DNA from: Bacillota bacterium
Lineage (GTDB): Bacteria; Bacillota; Sulfobacillia; JAJZYS01; JAJYTV01
Length of the DNA: 64,000 nt
Direction: 5' to 3'
Assembly: GCA_021793215.1 (NCBI GenBank)
Contig: JAJYTE010000007.1
Location: 27,435 to 91,434, forward strand
The position numbers and the translations under genes were made by a program. Below, piece by piece: positions 47,080 to 54,937 of the stretch (its first letter is position 1; each line of letters opens with the position of its first letter). Under the pieces are notes generated by a model that was given only the letters and a program-made list of their open reading frames with translations, was not told where the DNA came from and ran no database searches.

Positions 47080-48192
47080 ATGTTCGAACAGGGGGAGAAC
47101 GCCTCGCCGTTCGCCGAGCGTCCGATGCTCGTCTTCTGGGAGGCGACCCGCGCCTGCCTCCTGGCCTGCCGCCACTGCCGGGCGACGGCCCAGCGCACAC
47201 CTCTCCCCGGCGAGCTCGACACAGCGGAGGCGAAGGCGCTCCTGCGCCAGGTCCGCTCGTTCGGCGTTCCCTCGCCCGTGGTGGTGTTCACCGGCGGCGA
47301 CCTGCTCATGCGCCCGGACATTTACGAGTTAATCGAGTTCGCGCGCGACATCGGCCTGCACACGGCCGCCGCCCCCGCCGCGACGGAGCTCCTCGACGAA
47401 CTGGCCCTCAGACGTCTGCGCGACGCGGGCGTCCACTCCATCTCGCTCAGCCTCGACGCCCCGGGGCCTGCGCACGACGAGATCCGCGGCGTCGAAGGTA
47501 CCTTCGACCGCACGCTGTCCGCGGCGCGCAACGCGCTCTCGCTCGGCATCGGGGTGCAGATCAACACCGTCGTGATGCGCCGCACGCTCCAGACGCTCCC
47601 CGATGTCGCCGCGCTGATGGTGCGCGAAGGCATCCCCGTATGGGAGGTCTTCTTCCTGATCGTCACGGGCCGCGCGCTCCTCGACGACGCACTCGACCCC
47701 GAAGAGCAGTACGCGGTCGCGCAGTTCCTTCTGGAGGCGTCGCGCTACGACCTCCTGGTGCGCACGGTCGAGGCTCCGTTCGTGCGCCGCGCGCTGCACG
47801 AACACGAACGCGGCGATGCACCCGCACCGCTCGCGCTCTCGCTCACGGAGCGCCTGCACACCCTTCTCGGCGATCCGCCGCATCCGGTGCGCATGGGGCG
47901 CCGCGGCACCCTCGACGGTGACGGCATCGTCTTCGTCGCGTACGACGGCACCGTCTCGCCCGGCGGCTTCCTGCCGATTCCGCTCGGCAACGTGCGACAG
48001 GACGACCTGCCCTCGCTATACCGCAGCGCACCACTACTGCAGCGCATCCGCGCACGCGATTTCCTGGACAGCTGTGGGACATGCGCCTACCGCAACGCGT
48101 GTGGCGGCTCGCGCGCGCGGGCCTACGCGTCGACCGGCGACCCCCTCGCGTCCGACCCCGCCTGCCCGTTCGCCACGCGCGCCCTGGGCTAG
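47080..48192 (+). CDS. Radical SAM/SPASM domain protein (TIGR04053-like)
   Basis: 370 aa. The N-terminal radical SAM cluster motif is C26xxxC30xxC33 (TRACLLACRHCRA). FTGGDLLMRPDIYELIEFA and SLSLDAPGPAHDEIRGV follow in the TIM barrel. The C-terminal SPASM-like region has CGTCAYRNACGGSRARAYA and a further Cys. This architecture resembles AhbC/NirJ heme-pathway enzymes and the TIGR04053 family, with no known product for the latter. No peptide precursor or heme gene is adjacent. The ATG has GGGGGAGG upstream. Its stop overlaps the tadC stop in a CTAG. Confidence 0.85.
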   Translation: MFEQGENASPFAERPMLVFWEATRACLLACRHCRATAQRTPLPGELDTAEAKALLRQVRSFGVPSPVVVFTGGDLLMRPDIYELIEFARDIGLHTAAAPAATELLDELALRRLRDAGVHSISLSLDAPGPAHDEIRGVEGTFDRTLSAARNALSLGIGVQINTVVMRRTLQTLPDVAALMVREGIPVWEVFFLIVTGRALLDDALDPEEQYAVAQFLLEASRYDLLVRTVEAPFVRRALHEHERGDAPAPLALSLTERLHTLLGDPPHPVRMGRRGTLDGDGIVFVAYDGTVSPGGFLPIPLGNVRQDDLPSLYRSAPLLQRIRARDFLDSCGTCAYRNACGGSRARAYASTGDPLASDPACPFATRALG

Positions 48193-49076
48193 TGGCCGAA
48201 CATCTTTGAGAAGGAAAGGACGGCCGGCCCGAGCAGCACGACGAAGATCGCGGGGAAGATGAAGAAGACGAGAGGGAAGAGCATCTTGATCGGCGTCTTC
48301 AGCGCCTTCTCCTGGGCCTTCTGCCTGCGCAGCGTGCGCATGTGCTCGCTCTGCGCCCGCAGGACGTTCGCGATACCGATCCCGAGTTCATCGGCCTGAA
48401 CGATCGACGAGACGAAGCCGTCGAGTTCGGCGAGCCCCACGCGCGCTGCGAAGGAACGCAGAGCCTCCGCGCGCGGCCGGCCGAGCTGGATCTCGCGCAG
48501 GGCCCGCCCGAACTCCGTCGAGATCGGATCCGGGAAGCGCTCGGAGACGCGGGCCAACGCCGCGTCGAACCCGAGACCTGCTTCGACGGAGACCGAGAGC
48601 AGATCCATCACGTCCGGCAGCGCGCGGCCGAACGTGCGCTGGCGCGCCGAGATGCGCTGCGCCAGCCAGAAGTCTGGAAGCCGCCAGCCGAGCAACGCGA
48701 GCGCCAGGGCGATCAAGACCATCCGAGCGCCCAGCGCGAACAGCGAGAGCCCCAGGAGCGCAAGGATCACCCGCAGGCCGAAGATGAGACCGGGCGTCGT
48801 CGGGTCGCCAGCGCGCTCCAGCCTCTGGCGCAGCACCTCGCCCTGGCGCTCCGGCAGCAGGCGGGCGAATCTGCGTGAGATCGAGTTCACGAGCGGCGCG
48901 AGCACGCGGTCGCGGAAGTGCTCCTCCTCGTTCTGCTCCGCGGTCCCGGTCGCCGAACGCCGGACAATCCTGCCGAGCTGCAGCTTCAGTTGCTCGTGCT
49001 CCGCCGTCGGCGCGACGACGTAGAGCCCGACGGCAAGTCCGAACAGAGCGGCCTCCACGAGCAGCAGTACATCCAC
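48189..49076 (-). CDS. tadC: Tad pilus assembly membrane protein TadC
   Basis: 295-aa type II secretion F-family membrane protein, with hydrophobic segments at the N-terminus (about 3-20), in the middle (100-135) and at the C-terminus (265-285). LPDVMDLLSVSVEAGLGFDAAL and IVQADELGIGIANVLRAQSE are the T2SF hallmarks. The GTG start lies 5 nt after the tadB stop. It pairs with TadB as the inner-membrane platform of the Flp pilus. The upstream extension of this frame is spurious. Confidence 0.92.
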   Translation of the reverse strand: MDVLLLVEAALFGLAVGLYVVAPTAEHEQLKLQLGRIVRRSATGTAEQNEEEHFRDRVLAPLVNSISRRFARLLPERQGEVLRQRLERAGDPTTPGLIFGLRVILALLGLSLFALGARMVLIALALALLGWRLPDFWLAQRISARQRTFGRALPDVMDLLSVSVEAGLGFDAALARVSERFPDPISTEFGRALREIQLGRPRAEALRSFAARVGLAELDGFVSSIVQADELGIGIANVLRAQSEHMRTLRRQKAQEKALKTPIKMLFPLVFFIFPAIFVVLLGPAVLSFSKMFGH

Positions 49077-49081
49077 GTCGC

Positions 49082-50032
49082 CTACACCTCGATCCGCACG
49101 ATGCGTCGCAAGAGAACGAAGCCCACGATCTGCAGGAAGGCGGCCAGCACGAGCAGCGCACGACCGGGTCCCGGTTGCCACATCGGGGCGAAGAAGGCAG
49201 GCGAGATGGCCGACATCACGGCGACCATGCCGATCGGCAGCACGCCCACCACCATGGCGGACATCCTGCCCTGGGCCGACAGCGCCCGCACCTCGCCCTG
49301 AAGACGCACCCGCTCGCGGATCGTCTCTTGGATGCGATCCAGGATCTCGGCGAGGTTCCCGCCGACCTGGCGCTGGATGCCGATCACCGTGACCATCAGT
49401 TCGAGATCCGCGGAGCCTGCGCGGCGCGCGAGGTTCTCGAGCGCCTCGTCGATCGGGACACCGACGCGACTCTCCGCGAGCATGCGCTCGAACTCCTGGC
49501 CGAGCGCCCCCTTGGTCTGGCGCGCGCAGGCGTCGAGTGCCTGCAGCAGGGAGAAGCCGGCGCGCAGCGCGTTCGCGACCGTCCCGAGCATGTCCGGCAG
49601 CGCCGCCGCGATCTGCTTGCGTCGCTCCTGGCCGCGCGCGACGAGCACCAGTGGCGCCGCGACCAGTCCAAGCACTCCGAGCAGTGCGACCAGTGCGCCG
49701 CCGAAGTGCGCGCCGAGCAGCGCGCCCACCGCGCCGAAGGCGATGGAGATGAGGAAGAACTCGCCAGGCCGCACGTTCATGTCGGCTGCGCGCAGGCGCA
49801 TGGCGAGGCCCGCGGACAGCGAGCGGCGCGCGAGGATCGCCTCGATGCGCGACACGAGCCTCGACCGCAGCGAGACTCGCTCCTGGGCAGAGGTCGGGGC
49901 GTCCGCCTGCACTCCGCCGCGATGCACCGAGGCCCTTAGGTGGCGCAGCACCTCGGGGTCTGGTGCGAGCAGGGCGATCGCGAGCCACATGACCGCCGCG
50001 AAGAGGGCGGCGAGCAACACGTAGCGCATCAT
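49082..50032 (-). CDS. tadB: Tad pilus assembly membrane protein TadB
   Basis: 316-aa type II secretion F-family protein. N-terminal helix (about 5-22), a pair of helices around residues 90-130, the T2SF domain ALPDMLGTVANALRAGFSLLQAL and VGGNLAEILDRIQETIRER, and C-terminal helices match TadB. It starts 2 bp after the cpaF stop and is followed closely by tadC. Confidence 0.92.
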   Translation of the reverse strand: MMRYVLLAALFAAVMWLAIALLAPDPEVLRHLRASVHRGGVQADAPTSAQERVSLRSRLVSRIEAILARRSLSAGLAMRLRAADMNVRPGEFFLISIAFGAVGALLGAHFGGALVALLGVLGLVAAPLVLVARGQERRKQIAAALPDMLGTVANALRAGFSLLQALDACARQTKGALGQEFERMLAESRVGVPIDEALENLARRAGSADLELMVTVIGIQRQVGGNLAEILDRIQETIRERVRLQGEVRALSAQGRMSAMVVGVLPIGMVAVMSAISPAFFAPMWQPGPGRALLVLAAFLQIVGFVLLRRIVRIEV

Positions 50033-50034
50033 GC

Positions 50035-51336
50035 TCAGAGCCCCCCGCCCGAGAAGATCCGGGGCTCGACCGTCTGGCCGTACATCGCGAGCCGGTCCAG
50101 GAACCGGGGGCGCAGTCCCGTCGGCCGGAATCCCTCGTCCGGTCGGTAGAGGAAGATGTCCTGCAGCACGATCACGTCGCCCTCCATGCCTTGGACTTCG
50201 GTGATGTGCGTGATGCGGCGAGAGCCGTCGCGCATGCGCTGCTGGTGGACGACGAGGTCGAGGGCGGAGGCGACCTGCTCGCGGATCGCGCGCACCGGGA
50301 GTTCGAACCCCGCCATCAGCACCATCGTCTCGATGCGCGAGAGGACGTCGCGCGGCGTGTTGGCGTGGACCGTCGTCAGCGACCCGTCATGGCCCGTGTT
50401 CATGGCCTGCAGCATGTCGAGCGCCTCGCCGGCGCGCACCTCGCCGACCACGATCCGGTCGGGCCGCATGCGCAGGGCGTTGCGCACGAGCTGGCGGATC
50501 GTGACCTCGCCGCGACCCTCGACGTTCGGCGGGCGGGTTTCGAGCGAGACGACGTGATCCTGCTGCAGCTTCAGCTCCGCCGCGTCCTCGATCGTGACGA
50601 TGCGCTCGTCCGTCGGGATGAACGACGAAAGACAGTTTAGCAAAGTAGTCTTGCCGGACGCGGTTCCGCCGGAGACGACGACGTTCAGTCGGCCGCGGAC
50701 CGCCGCGCGCAGCAGCTCGGTCATCTCCGGGGTCAGGGTACCATGGCGCTCCAGGTCATCGACCGTCAGGGGCCGTTCCGGGAAACGGCGGATCGTGAGC
50801 GTCGGACCGCGCAGCGCGAGCGGCGGGATGATCGCGTTGACGCGCGAGCCGTCCTTGAGGCGCGCATCCACCATCGGGCTCGACTCGTCGACGCGTCGCC
50901 CAAGCGGCGCGACGATCCGCTCGATGAGCTCCATGATCTCGCGGTCGTCGCGGAAGCGAGTCTGGGTTCGCCAGAGCTTGCCGTTGCGCTCGACGTAGAC
51001 CTGATTGGGTCCGTTCACCATGATCTCGCTGACGCTCGGGTCCTCGAGAAGGGGCTGCAGCGGCCCAAGACCGACGATCTGGGCGTAGAGCTCCTCCGTG
51101 GCCGCCTCTCGCTCGAGCGGGCCGAGCCCTTCCTCCTCCCGCAGGATGGCGGCGATGCGGGCGCGGATCTCCTGGTACCACTCGGCGTCCTGGCGATTCT
51201 CCCTGCCCTCGAGATCCGATGCGAGGCGCGACTGCACCTGCTGGCGCAACCGCTCGGCGTTCGTCAGCTCCACCGCGCGCTCGACCATTCCGTCGCCCGC
51301 ATCGGTCCCGGTGCGCAGGCGTTTGTAGAGCGACAT
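50035..51336 (-). CDS. cpaF: Tad secretion ATPase CpaF/TadA
   Basis: VirB11-like hexameric ATPase that powers Flp pilin assembly. 433 aa with an N-terminal domain, [18 protein letters not shown], Walker [31 protein letters not shown], and Walker B/His-box-like segment [19 protein letters not shown] plus [16 protein letters not shown]. The ATG has GGTGAGG upstream, and the start is 3 bp after cpaE. Confidence 0.95.
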   Translation of the reverse strand: MSLYKRLRTGTDAGDGMVERAVELTNAERLRQQVQSRLASDLEGRENRQDAEWYQEIRARIAAILREEEGLGPLEREAATEELYAQIVGLGPLQPLLEDPSVSEIMVNGPNQVYVERNGKLWRTQTRFRDDREIMELIERIVAPLGRRVDESSPMVDARLKDGSRVNAIIPPLALRGPTLTIRRFPERPLTVDDLERHGTLTPEMTELLRAAVRGRLNVVVSGGTASGKTTLLNCLSSFIPTDERIVTIEDAAELKLQQDHVVSLETRPPNVEGRGEVTIRQLVRNALRMRPDRIVVGEVRAGEALDMLQAMNTGHDGSLTTVHANTPRDVLSRIETMVLMAGFELPVRAIREQVASALDLVVHQQRMRDGSRRITHITEVQGMEGDVIVLQDIFLYRPDEGFRPTGLRPRFLDRLAMYGQTVEPRIFSGGGL

Positions 51337-51339
51337 GTC

Positions 51340-52512
51340 CTACCTCACCTCCGCGATCGCCGAGACGCGCCCGCGGTCCCGGTTCTCCATCAGGCTCGCC
51401 CCGACCCTGGCGATCGAGCGCGCGAGCGCCGAGCGCCCGCGAAGGCGCACCAGCGGTACGCCGAGGTTCGCGGCGCGCACCGCGACGTCCCCTTCGGAGG
51501 GCAGTGAGAAGTGGATCGGGTGGTCGAGCACGTGCGCGATCTCGTCGCTCGTCAGTCCGATGCCGGAGTTGCCGCGATTCAGGACGACCTGCAGCTTCTC
51601 CTGTGGGTAGCCGAGCCGCTCCAGCAGTATGTCGAGGCCCTTGGCCGAGTTCTGCAGCGCCGGCACATCCGGGGTCGTCACGAACAGCACGCGCTCCGCC
51701 TCGTCGAGTGCGGTGATCACCGCCTCGCCGAAGTCCACCGCCGTGTCGACGACCACCCAGTCGTAGCTGCCGCGCATCACCCGGAGGATCTCCTGCACGT
51801 AGTTGCGGTCCGGTTCGCGCTTGCCCTCGCCGTCGACGAAGGCCGCGAGGTCCGGAGTCGGGGGGCCCGCGAGGATCTCGACTGCGCTATGGGCGGAGCG
51901 CGTCATCGCCTCCTCGATCACGCCCAGGTTGAAGGCGCCCGACCGGCGGCAGACATCCACGATGGTGGCGCTCGGACGCGTGCCGAAGAGCGTCGCGACG
52001 CAACCGAACTCGAGGTCCAGGTCGATGAGGGCGACGCGCTGGTGGTGTCGCTCGGCGAGCACCACCGCGAGGTTCGCGGCAAGCGTCGACTTGCCGACGC
52101 CCCCCTTCGTACCGAACACGGTGACCACCCGGCCGCGCCGGGTTCTGCGCTCCCCCTGCACCAGCCGGGCGACGCTCGCCTGCAGTTCCTCCGGCGTGAT
52201 CGGCTCGCCGAGGTAGTCCCGAGCTCCCGCCTGCATCGCGGCGCGGATCGAGCCGACGTCGGCGCTCGGTCCAATCACGACGACGCGGGTCGCGAGCGCC
52301 TGGTCGAGCTCCGTGCAGAGCGCGAGCATGTCGTCGCCGCCGGCGAGGTGCAGCAGCACGAGGTCTGGTCGCTCCTGACGCACGACCTGGCGGACGCGCT
52401 CGGGCCCGTCCGCCTCCAGTACGCGCCCAAGGGCCTGCAGCGCGTCTCGCAGCTCCGGCCGCCGTGGCGCGGGGGCGCAGAGCACGAAGACGGGCTGGCG
52501 CTCCGCGCTCAT
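51340..52512 (-). CDS. cpaE: Tad pilus localisation ATPase CpaE/TadZ
   Basis: 390 aa. An N-terminal receiver-like domain (about residues 8-125) is followed by a MinD/ParA-type ATPase with the deviant Walker A TVFGTKGGVGKSTLAANLA and LIDLDLEFGCVATLFG. In other bacteria TadZ/CpaE places the pilus machine at the pole. Its first bases overlap the cpaB stop by 4 nt. Confidence 0.93.
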   Translation of the reverse strand: MSAERQPVFVLCAPAPRRPELRDALQALGRVLEADGPERVRQVVRQERPDLVLLHLAGGDDMLALCTELDQALATRVVVIGPSADVGSIRAAMQAGARDYLGEPITPEELQASVARLVQGERRTRRGRVVTVFGTKGGVGKSTLAANLAVVLAERHHQRVALIDLDLEFGCVATLFGTRPSATIVDVCRRSGAFNLGVIEEAMTRSAHSAVEILAGPPTPDLAAFVDGEGKREPDRNYVQEILRVMRGSYDWVVVDTAVDFGEAVITALDEAERVLFVTTPDVPALQNSAKGLDILLERLGYPQEKLQVVLNRGNSGIGLTSDEIAHVLDHPIHFSLPSEGDVAVRAANLGVPLVRLRGRSALARSIARVGASLMENRDRGRVSAIAEVR

Positions 52513-53225
52513 CTCGGCAGCCCCCCGGCGCTCACGCTTGCGCTGCCGCTGCCCGCTCCGGCGTGCGGCCGCAGAAGGAACGCGACGGTCCCCTGCTGCT
52601 CCGAGAGGGAGATGACCGCGGCCTGCTGCGGCGTCACCGCGAGCGTGACGAGCGTGTACGGAGAGCTGCTGCCGCTGGAGGTCGCGGCGGGCGCGACGCT
52701 GCCCGTGCCAGTCCCCAGCGCGAGGACACCGATGTCCTGGACGACGACGGTCGCGTGGGGCGTCACGGCCACACCTCCGTTGCTTGCGCTCGACTGGGCC
52801 GTGAAGGTGGCGAGCACATCGACCCGGTCTCCGGCGGAGAGCTGACCTGCGACGCCGCTCACCCCGTTGACGGGTACCGTGAACGCCCGCATGTTCGCTG
52901 GGATCTGGTAGTTGAGACCCGCCGCCTGGCTCGACTCCAGCTGGTCGGAGAGGACGGGAGCTCCCGTCGTCAGGTCGGTGCGCGTCACCGCACCGACCGC
53001 CGCCCCGACCGAACCGAGGCTGCCCGCGAGGGCTGCCCCAGCGGGAACCGAGCGCAACTGCAGGTCCTGAGACGTCAACACGCTGCCCGCCTTGACGCTG
53101 TGCGCTGCGACGACGACCTCGCCGGTCGGTGAAGGCTTGCCCGCCGTCAGCTTCGCGACAACGGCGGTGACCATGAGCGCCACGAGCAGCGGGACGATGA
53201 TGCGGGTCAGCCGGCTGCGCGTCAT
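52509..53225 (-). CDS. cpaB: Flp pilus assembly protein CpaB/RcpC
   Basis: 238 aa with one N-terminal transmembrane helix (about residues 9-26), a SAF domain (VVAAHSVKAGSVLTSQDLQL) and an RcpC-like domain with GDRVDVLATF. The C-terminus is Ser/Gly-rich. In monoderms it acts at the outer membrane face or wall. The ATG start overlaps the TadG-like gene by 4 nt. Confidence 0.9.
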   Translation of the reverse strand: MTRSRLTRIIVPLLVALMVTAVVAKLTAGKPSPTGEVVVAAHSVKAGSVLTSQDLQLRSVPAGAALAGSLGSVGAAVGAVTRTDLTTGAPVLSDQLESSQAAGLNYQIPANMRAFTVPVNGVSGVAGQLSAGDRVDVLATFTAQSSASNGGVAVTPHATVVVQDIGVLALGTGTGSVAPAATSSGSSSPYTLVTLAVTPQQAAVISLSEQQGTVAFLLRPHAGAGSGSASVSAGGLPR

Positions 53226-54118
53226 TGGATCAATCGCTCCGACTCGAGACCGTAATCTCCCGCGCCCGCGCCGAAACTGCCGTTCCGCACGAGGCGCATG
53301 AATTGCCCTGTGACAGAGCCGTCACAACCGGCCGACTGCAGGTAGAAGGCGGCGAACCCGAGGATCGTGACGTCGCTCTTGCCGCAGCCCGAAGAGGAGA
53401 CCACGGGCAGGTAGAGCACGCGCGGCGAAGTCGGCAGCACCGTCTCGTACGTGCTGTTGGGGTCGGCCGCAATGCGACCGTCAAGGCCCTGCTGGGTCGG
53501 GCCCACCATGTTGCCGGGCTCCGTCGACACCTGCTCGCCAATCGCCAGGGTTGCCGAGTAGCCATTCTCGAGGTTCTGCCGGTAGACGGAGGCGCCATTG
53601 CCGCCAAGCGCCAGCGCCCCGAAGTTCCCGCAGCTCTCGCCTTCTGATCCGCCCTTCAGGGAGTAGGTCTGACCGTAGACGAAGGACTGCAGGAAGACCC
53701 CGAGCGGCAAAGCGCCTTGCAACTGGTCCTGGGGCCCGACCTGGGCGGCCGACGTCTCGCTGAAGCTTCCGGAGTCGACGCCGAACAAGGAGGCGAAGTA
53801 GTAGGGAATGGTGCCTTTGGTCGTAACCGTGATCACCTCATTCCCCTGCGATACGCTGATCGCGACGTCTTGCGCCGAGAGGCCGTTCGCCTGCGCGGCC
53901 GCCTGGGCGTCGACGGCCGCCGCGGTCGGATTCGCCGGCAGGTCCTGCGCGCCCGCGAGAGCGGCCGCGTCCGCGGTGGACTTCAGGTGCTGCGAGAGAA
54001 CGTAAGCCCTCCCCGCGTCCAGCGAGAGTGCCCCCATCGAGAGGAGCGCCACCGCGGAGATCGCGAAGAGGACAGTAGCCTGACCGCTCTCGCCCCGCCT
54101 ACGCTGCATCGTCCTCAC
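53222..54118 (-). CDS. TadG-like pseudopilin/Flp-associated protein
   Basis: 298 aa beginning with RRRGESGQATVLFAISAVAL, the TadE/TadG type N-terminus with a Gly-rich leader and hydrophobic stem, then AGRAYVLSQHLKSTADAAALAGAQDL, typical of the Tad-Tat (TadG) N-terminal region. The remainder is a secreted domain with three Cys in two places (SCGNFG, GCGKSD) and GCDGS, possibly disulfide-bonded. It sits in the normal minor-pilin position. Confidence 0.85.
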   Translation of the reverse strand: MRTMQRRRGESGQATVLFAISAVALLSMGALSLDAGRAYVLSQHLKSTADAAALAGAQDLPANPTAAAVDAQAAAQANGLSAQDVAISVSQGNEVITVTTKGTIPYYFASLFGVDSGSFSETSAAQVGPQDQLQGALPLGVFLQSFVYGQTYSLKGGSEGESCGNFGALALGGNGASVYRQNLENGYSATLAIGEQVSTEPGNMVGPTQQGLDGRIAADPNSTYETVLPTSPRVLYLPVVSSSGCGKSDVTILGFAAFYLQSAGCDGSVTGQFMRLVRNGSFGAGAGDYGLESERLIQ

Positions 54119-54555
54119 TCCACGCGCATCACGGCGGTGCTCGAGAGCTGCACGGTAGATCCGATGATCGGCGCGAGCAGCGGCACCGCGACCGTGACGG
54201 AGTATGTTCCCTGCACTGTGAGTTCCGTGCCCTGGGCCCGCTGTGAGGCGGGCGGACTGACGGTGACCTGCAGGGCGCTGGGCTCTAGGCTCGGCGCGGA
54301 CGCATCCACGACCGCGACGATCTGGCTGTCCGACTGGCCGAGGATTCCGACGCGCGCGCCTTCCACGACCGCCTGCTGCAGTTGGAGGTAGTCCTCGATG
54401 ACCACCCCGACCTGCAGGAGGCCGAGCATCACGAGGACGAGAACCGGAAGGATCAGGGCGAGCTCGATGGCCGCCTGACCCTTCCGGCTTGCGCGCCCCG
54501 AGCGCCGGGGCGCCCTGCGGGATCTAGAGCTTGGTCGTGATCGTGTTGAGAACAT
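54115..54555 (-). CDS. TadE family pseudopilin
   Basis: 146 aa. A basic leader of about 25 residues ends at KGQAAIELALILPVLVLVML, the TadE prepilin-like motif (cleavage before QAAIE). The remainder is a small extracellular domain. The ATG overlaps flp by 32 bp; no later start fits, since the leader motif begins soon after. The start codon is less certain than the identity. Confidence 0.86.
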   Translation of the reverse strand: MFSTRSRPSSRSRRAPRRSGRASRKGQAAIELALILPVLVLVMLGLLQVGVVIEDYLQLQQAVVEGARVGILGQSDSQIVAVVDASAPSLEPSALQVTVSPPASQRAQGTELTVQGTYSVTVAVPLLAPIIGSTVQLSSTAVMRVE

Positions 54556-54697
54556 TGTTGATGCCGCCGCCGAGCAGGGTCAACCCGGTAATGGCGACGA
54601 CGGCGACCAGCACGATGATAAGGGCGTACTCCACCATGCCCTGACCCTCGGTGGCGCGCAGGCGGCGAAGCAGGTGCGAAACGGCGATTCCGATCAC
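54524..54697 (-). CDS. flp: Flp/Fap major pilin
   Basis: A 57-aa prepilin too short for many gene finders. The leader of 18 residues ends EG, cleaved before QGMVEYALIIVLVAVVAI, the Flp motif with Glu at +5 followed by Tyr. A single hydrophobic helix follows. The GTG start has GGAGGGG 6 nt upstream. It is the first gene of the Tad operon, directly downstream of the c-di-GMP riboswitch and its terminator. Confidence 0.92.
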   Translation of the reverse strand: MIGIAVSHLLRRLRATEGQGMVEYALIIVLVAVVAITGLTLLGGGINNVLNTITTKL

Positions 54698-54730
54698 TCT
54701 CTACCCCTCCTTACTCCCCGCCCCGAATAC

Positions 54731-54761
54731 AAAAAGCCACCCAAGTTCGCCTTGGGAGGCT
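54731..54761 (-). terminator. Intrinsic terminator in the flp leader
   Basis: On the minus strand, an 11-bp stem (AGCCTCCCAAG with its near complement, one T-T mismatch) has a 5-nt loop and is followed by TTTTT. It lies between the c-di-GMP aptamer and flp, so it is the likely expression platform. A GGCT upstream could instead pair with its AGCC. Confidence 0.88.
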
Positions 54762-54774
54762 AATCTTCTACAGC

Positions 54775-54872
54775 CTTCCCTTCGGCAGCCCGGCGATCGT
54801 AGCCTTTCGGCCGTAGACCCGTGGCTTTGCGTCCGACCCTTTCGGTGTCGTTTGCCATTTTCGCGGGGGTAT
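54775..54872 (-). promoter_or_regulatory. Cyclic di-GMP class I (GEMM-I) riboswitch
   Basis: The minus-strand leader of flp carries the GEMM-I signatures in order: GGCAAAC (54856-54850), a GAAA tetraloop in CCGAAAGGG, the invariant GGACGCAAAGCC (54834-54823), a second hairpin with CCGAAAGG (54810-54803), and GCCGGGCTGCCGA (54794-54782). An intrinsic terminator follows. It should sense c-di-GMP and control the Tad pilus operon. Whether the ligand turns expression on or off cannot be decided by eye. Confidence 0.92.
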
Positions 54873-54883
54873 GTTGTGGGCAC

Positions 54884-54912
54884 AGCGTACATGCCCTATC
54901 AAAGGTTGTCAA
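54884..54912 (-). promoter_or_regulatory. Sigma-A-type promoter of the Tad operon
   Basis: TTGACA (54912-54907), a 17-nt spacer and TACGCT (54889-54884). The -35 is perfect and the -10 weak. Transcription would start near 54877, just before the c-di-GMP aptamer. The promoter lies right after the aroKB stop codon. Confidence 0.75.
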
Positions 54913-54937
54913 TAGGCAACGTAAATTCCTGTATTGG

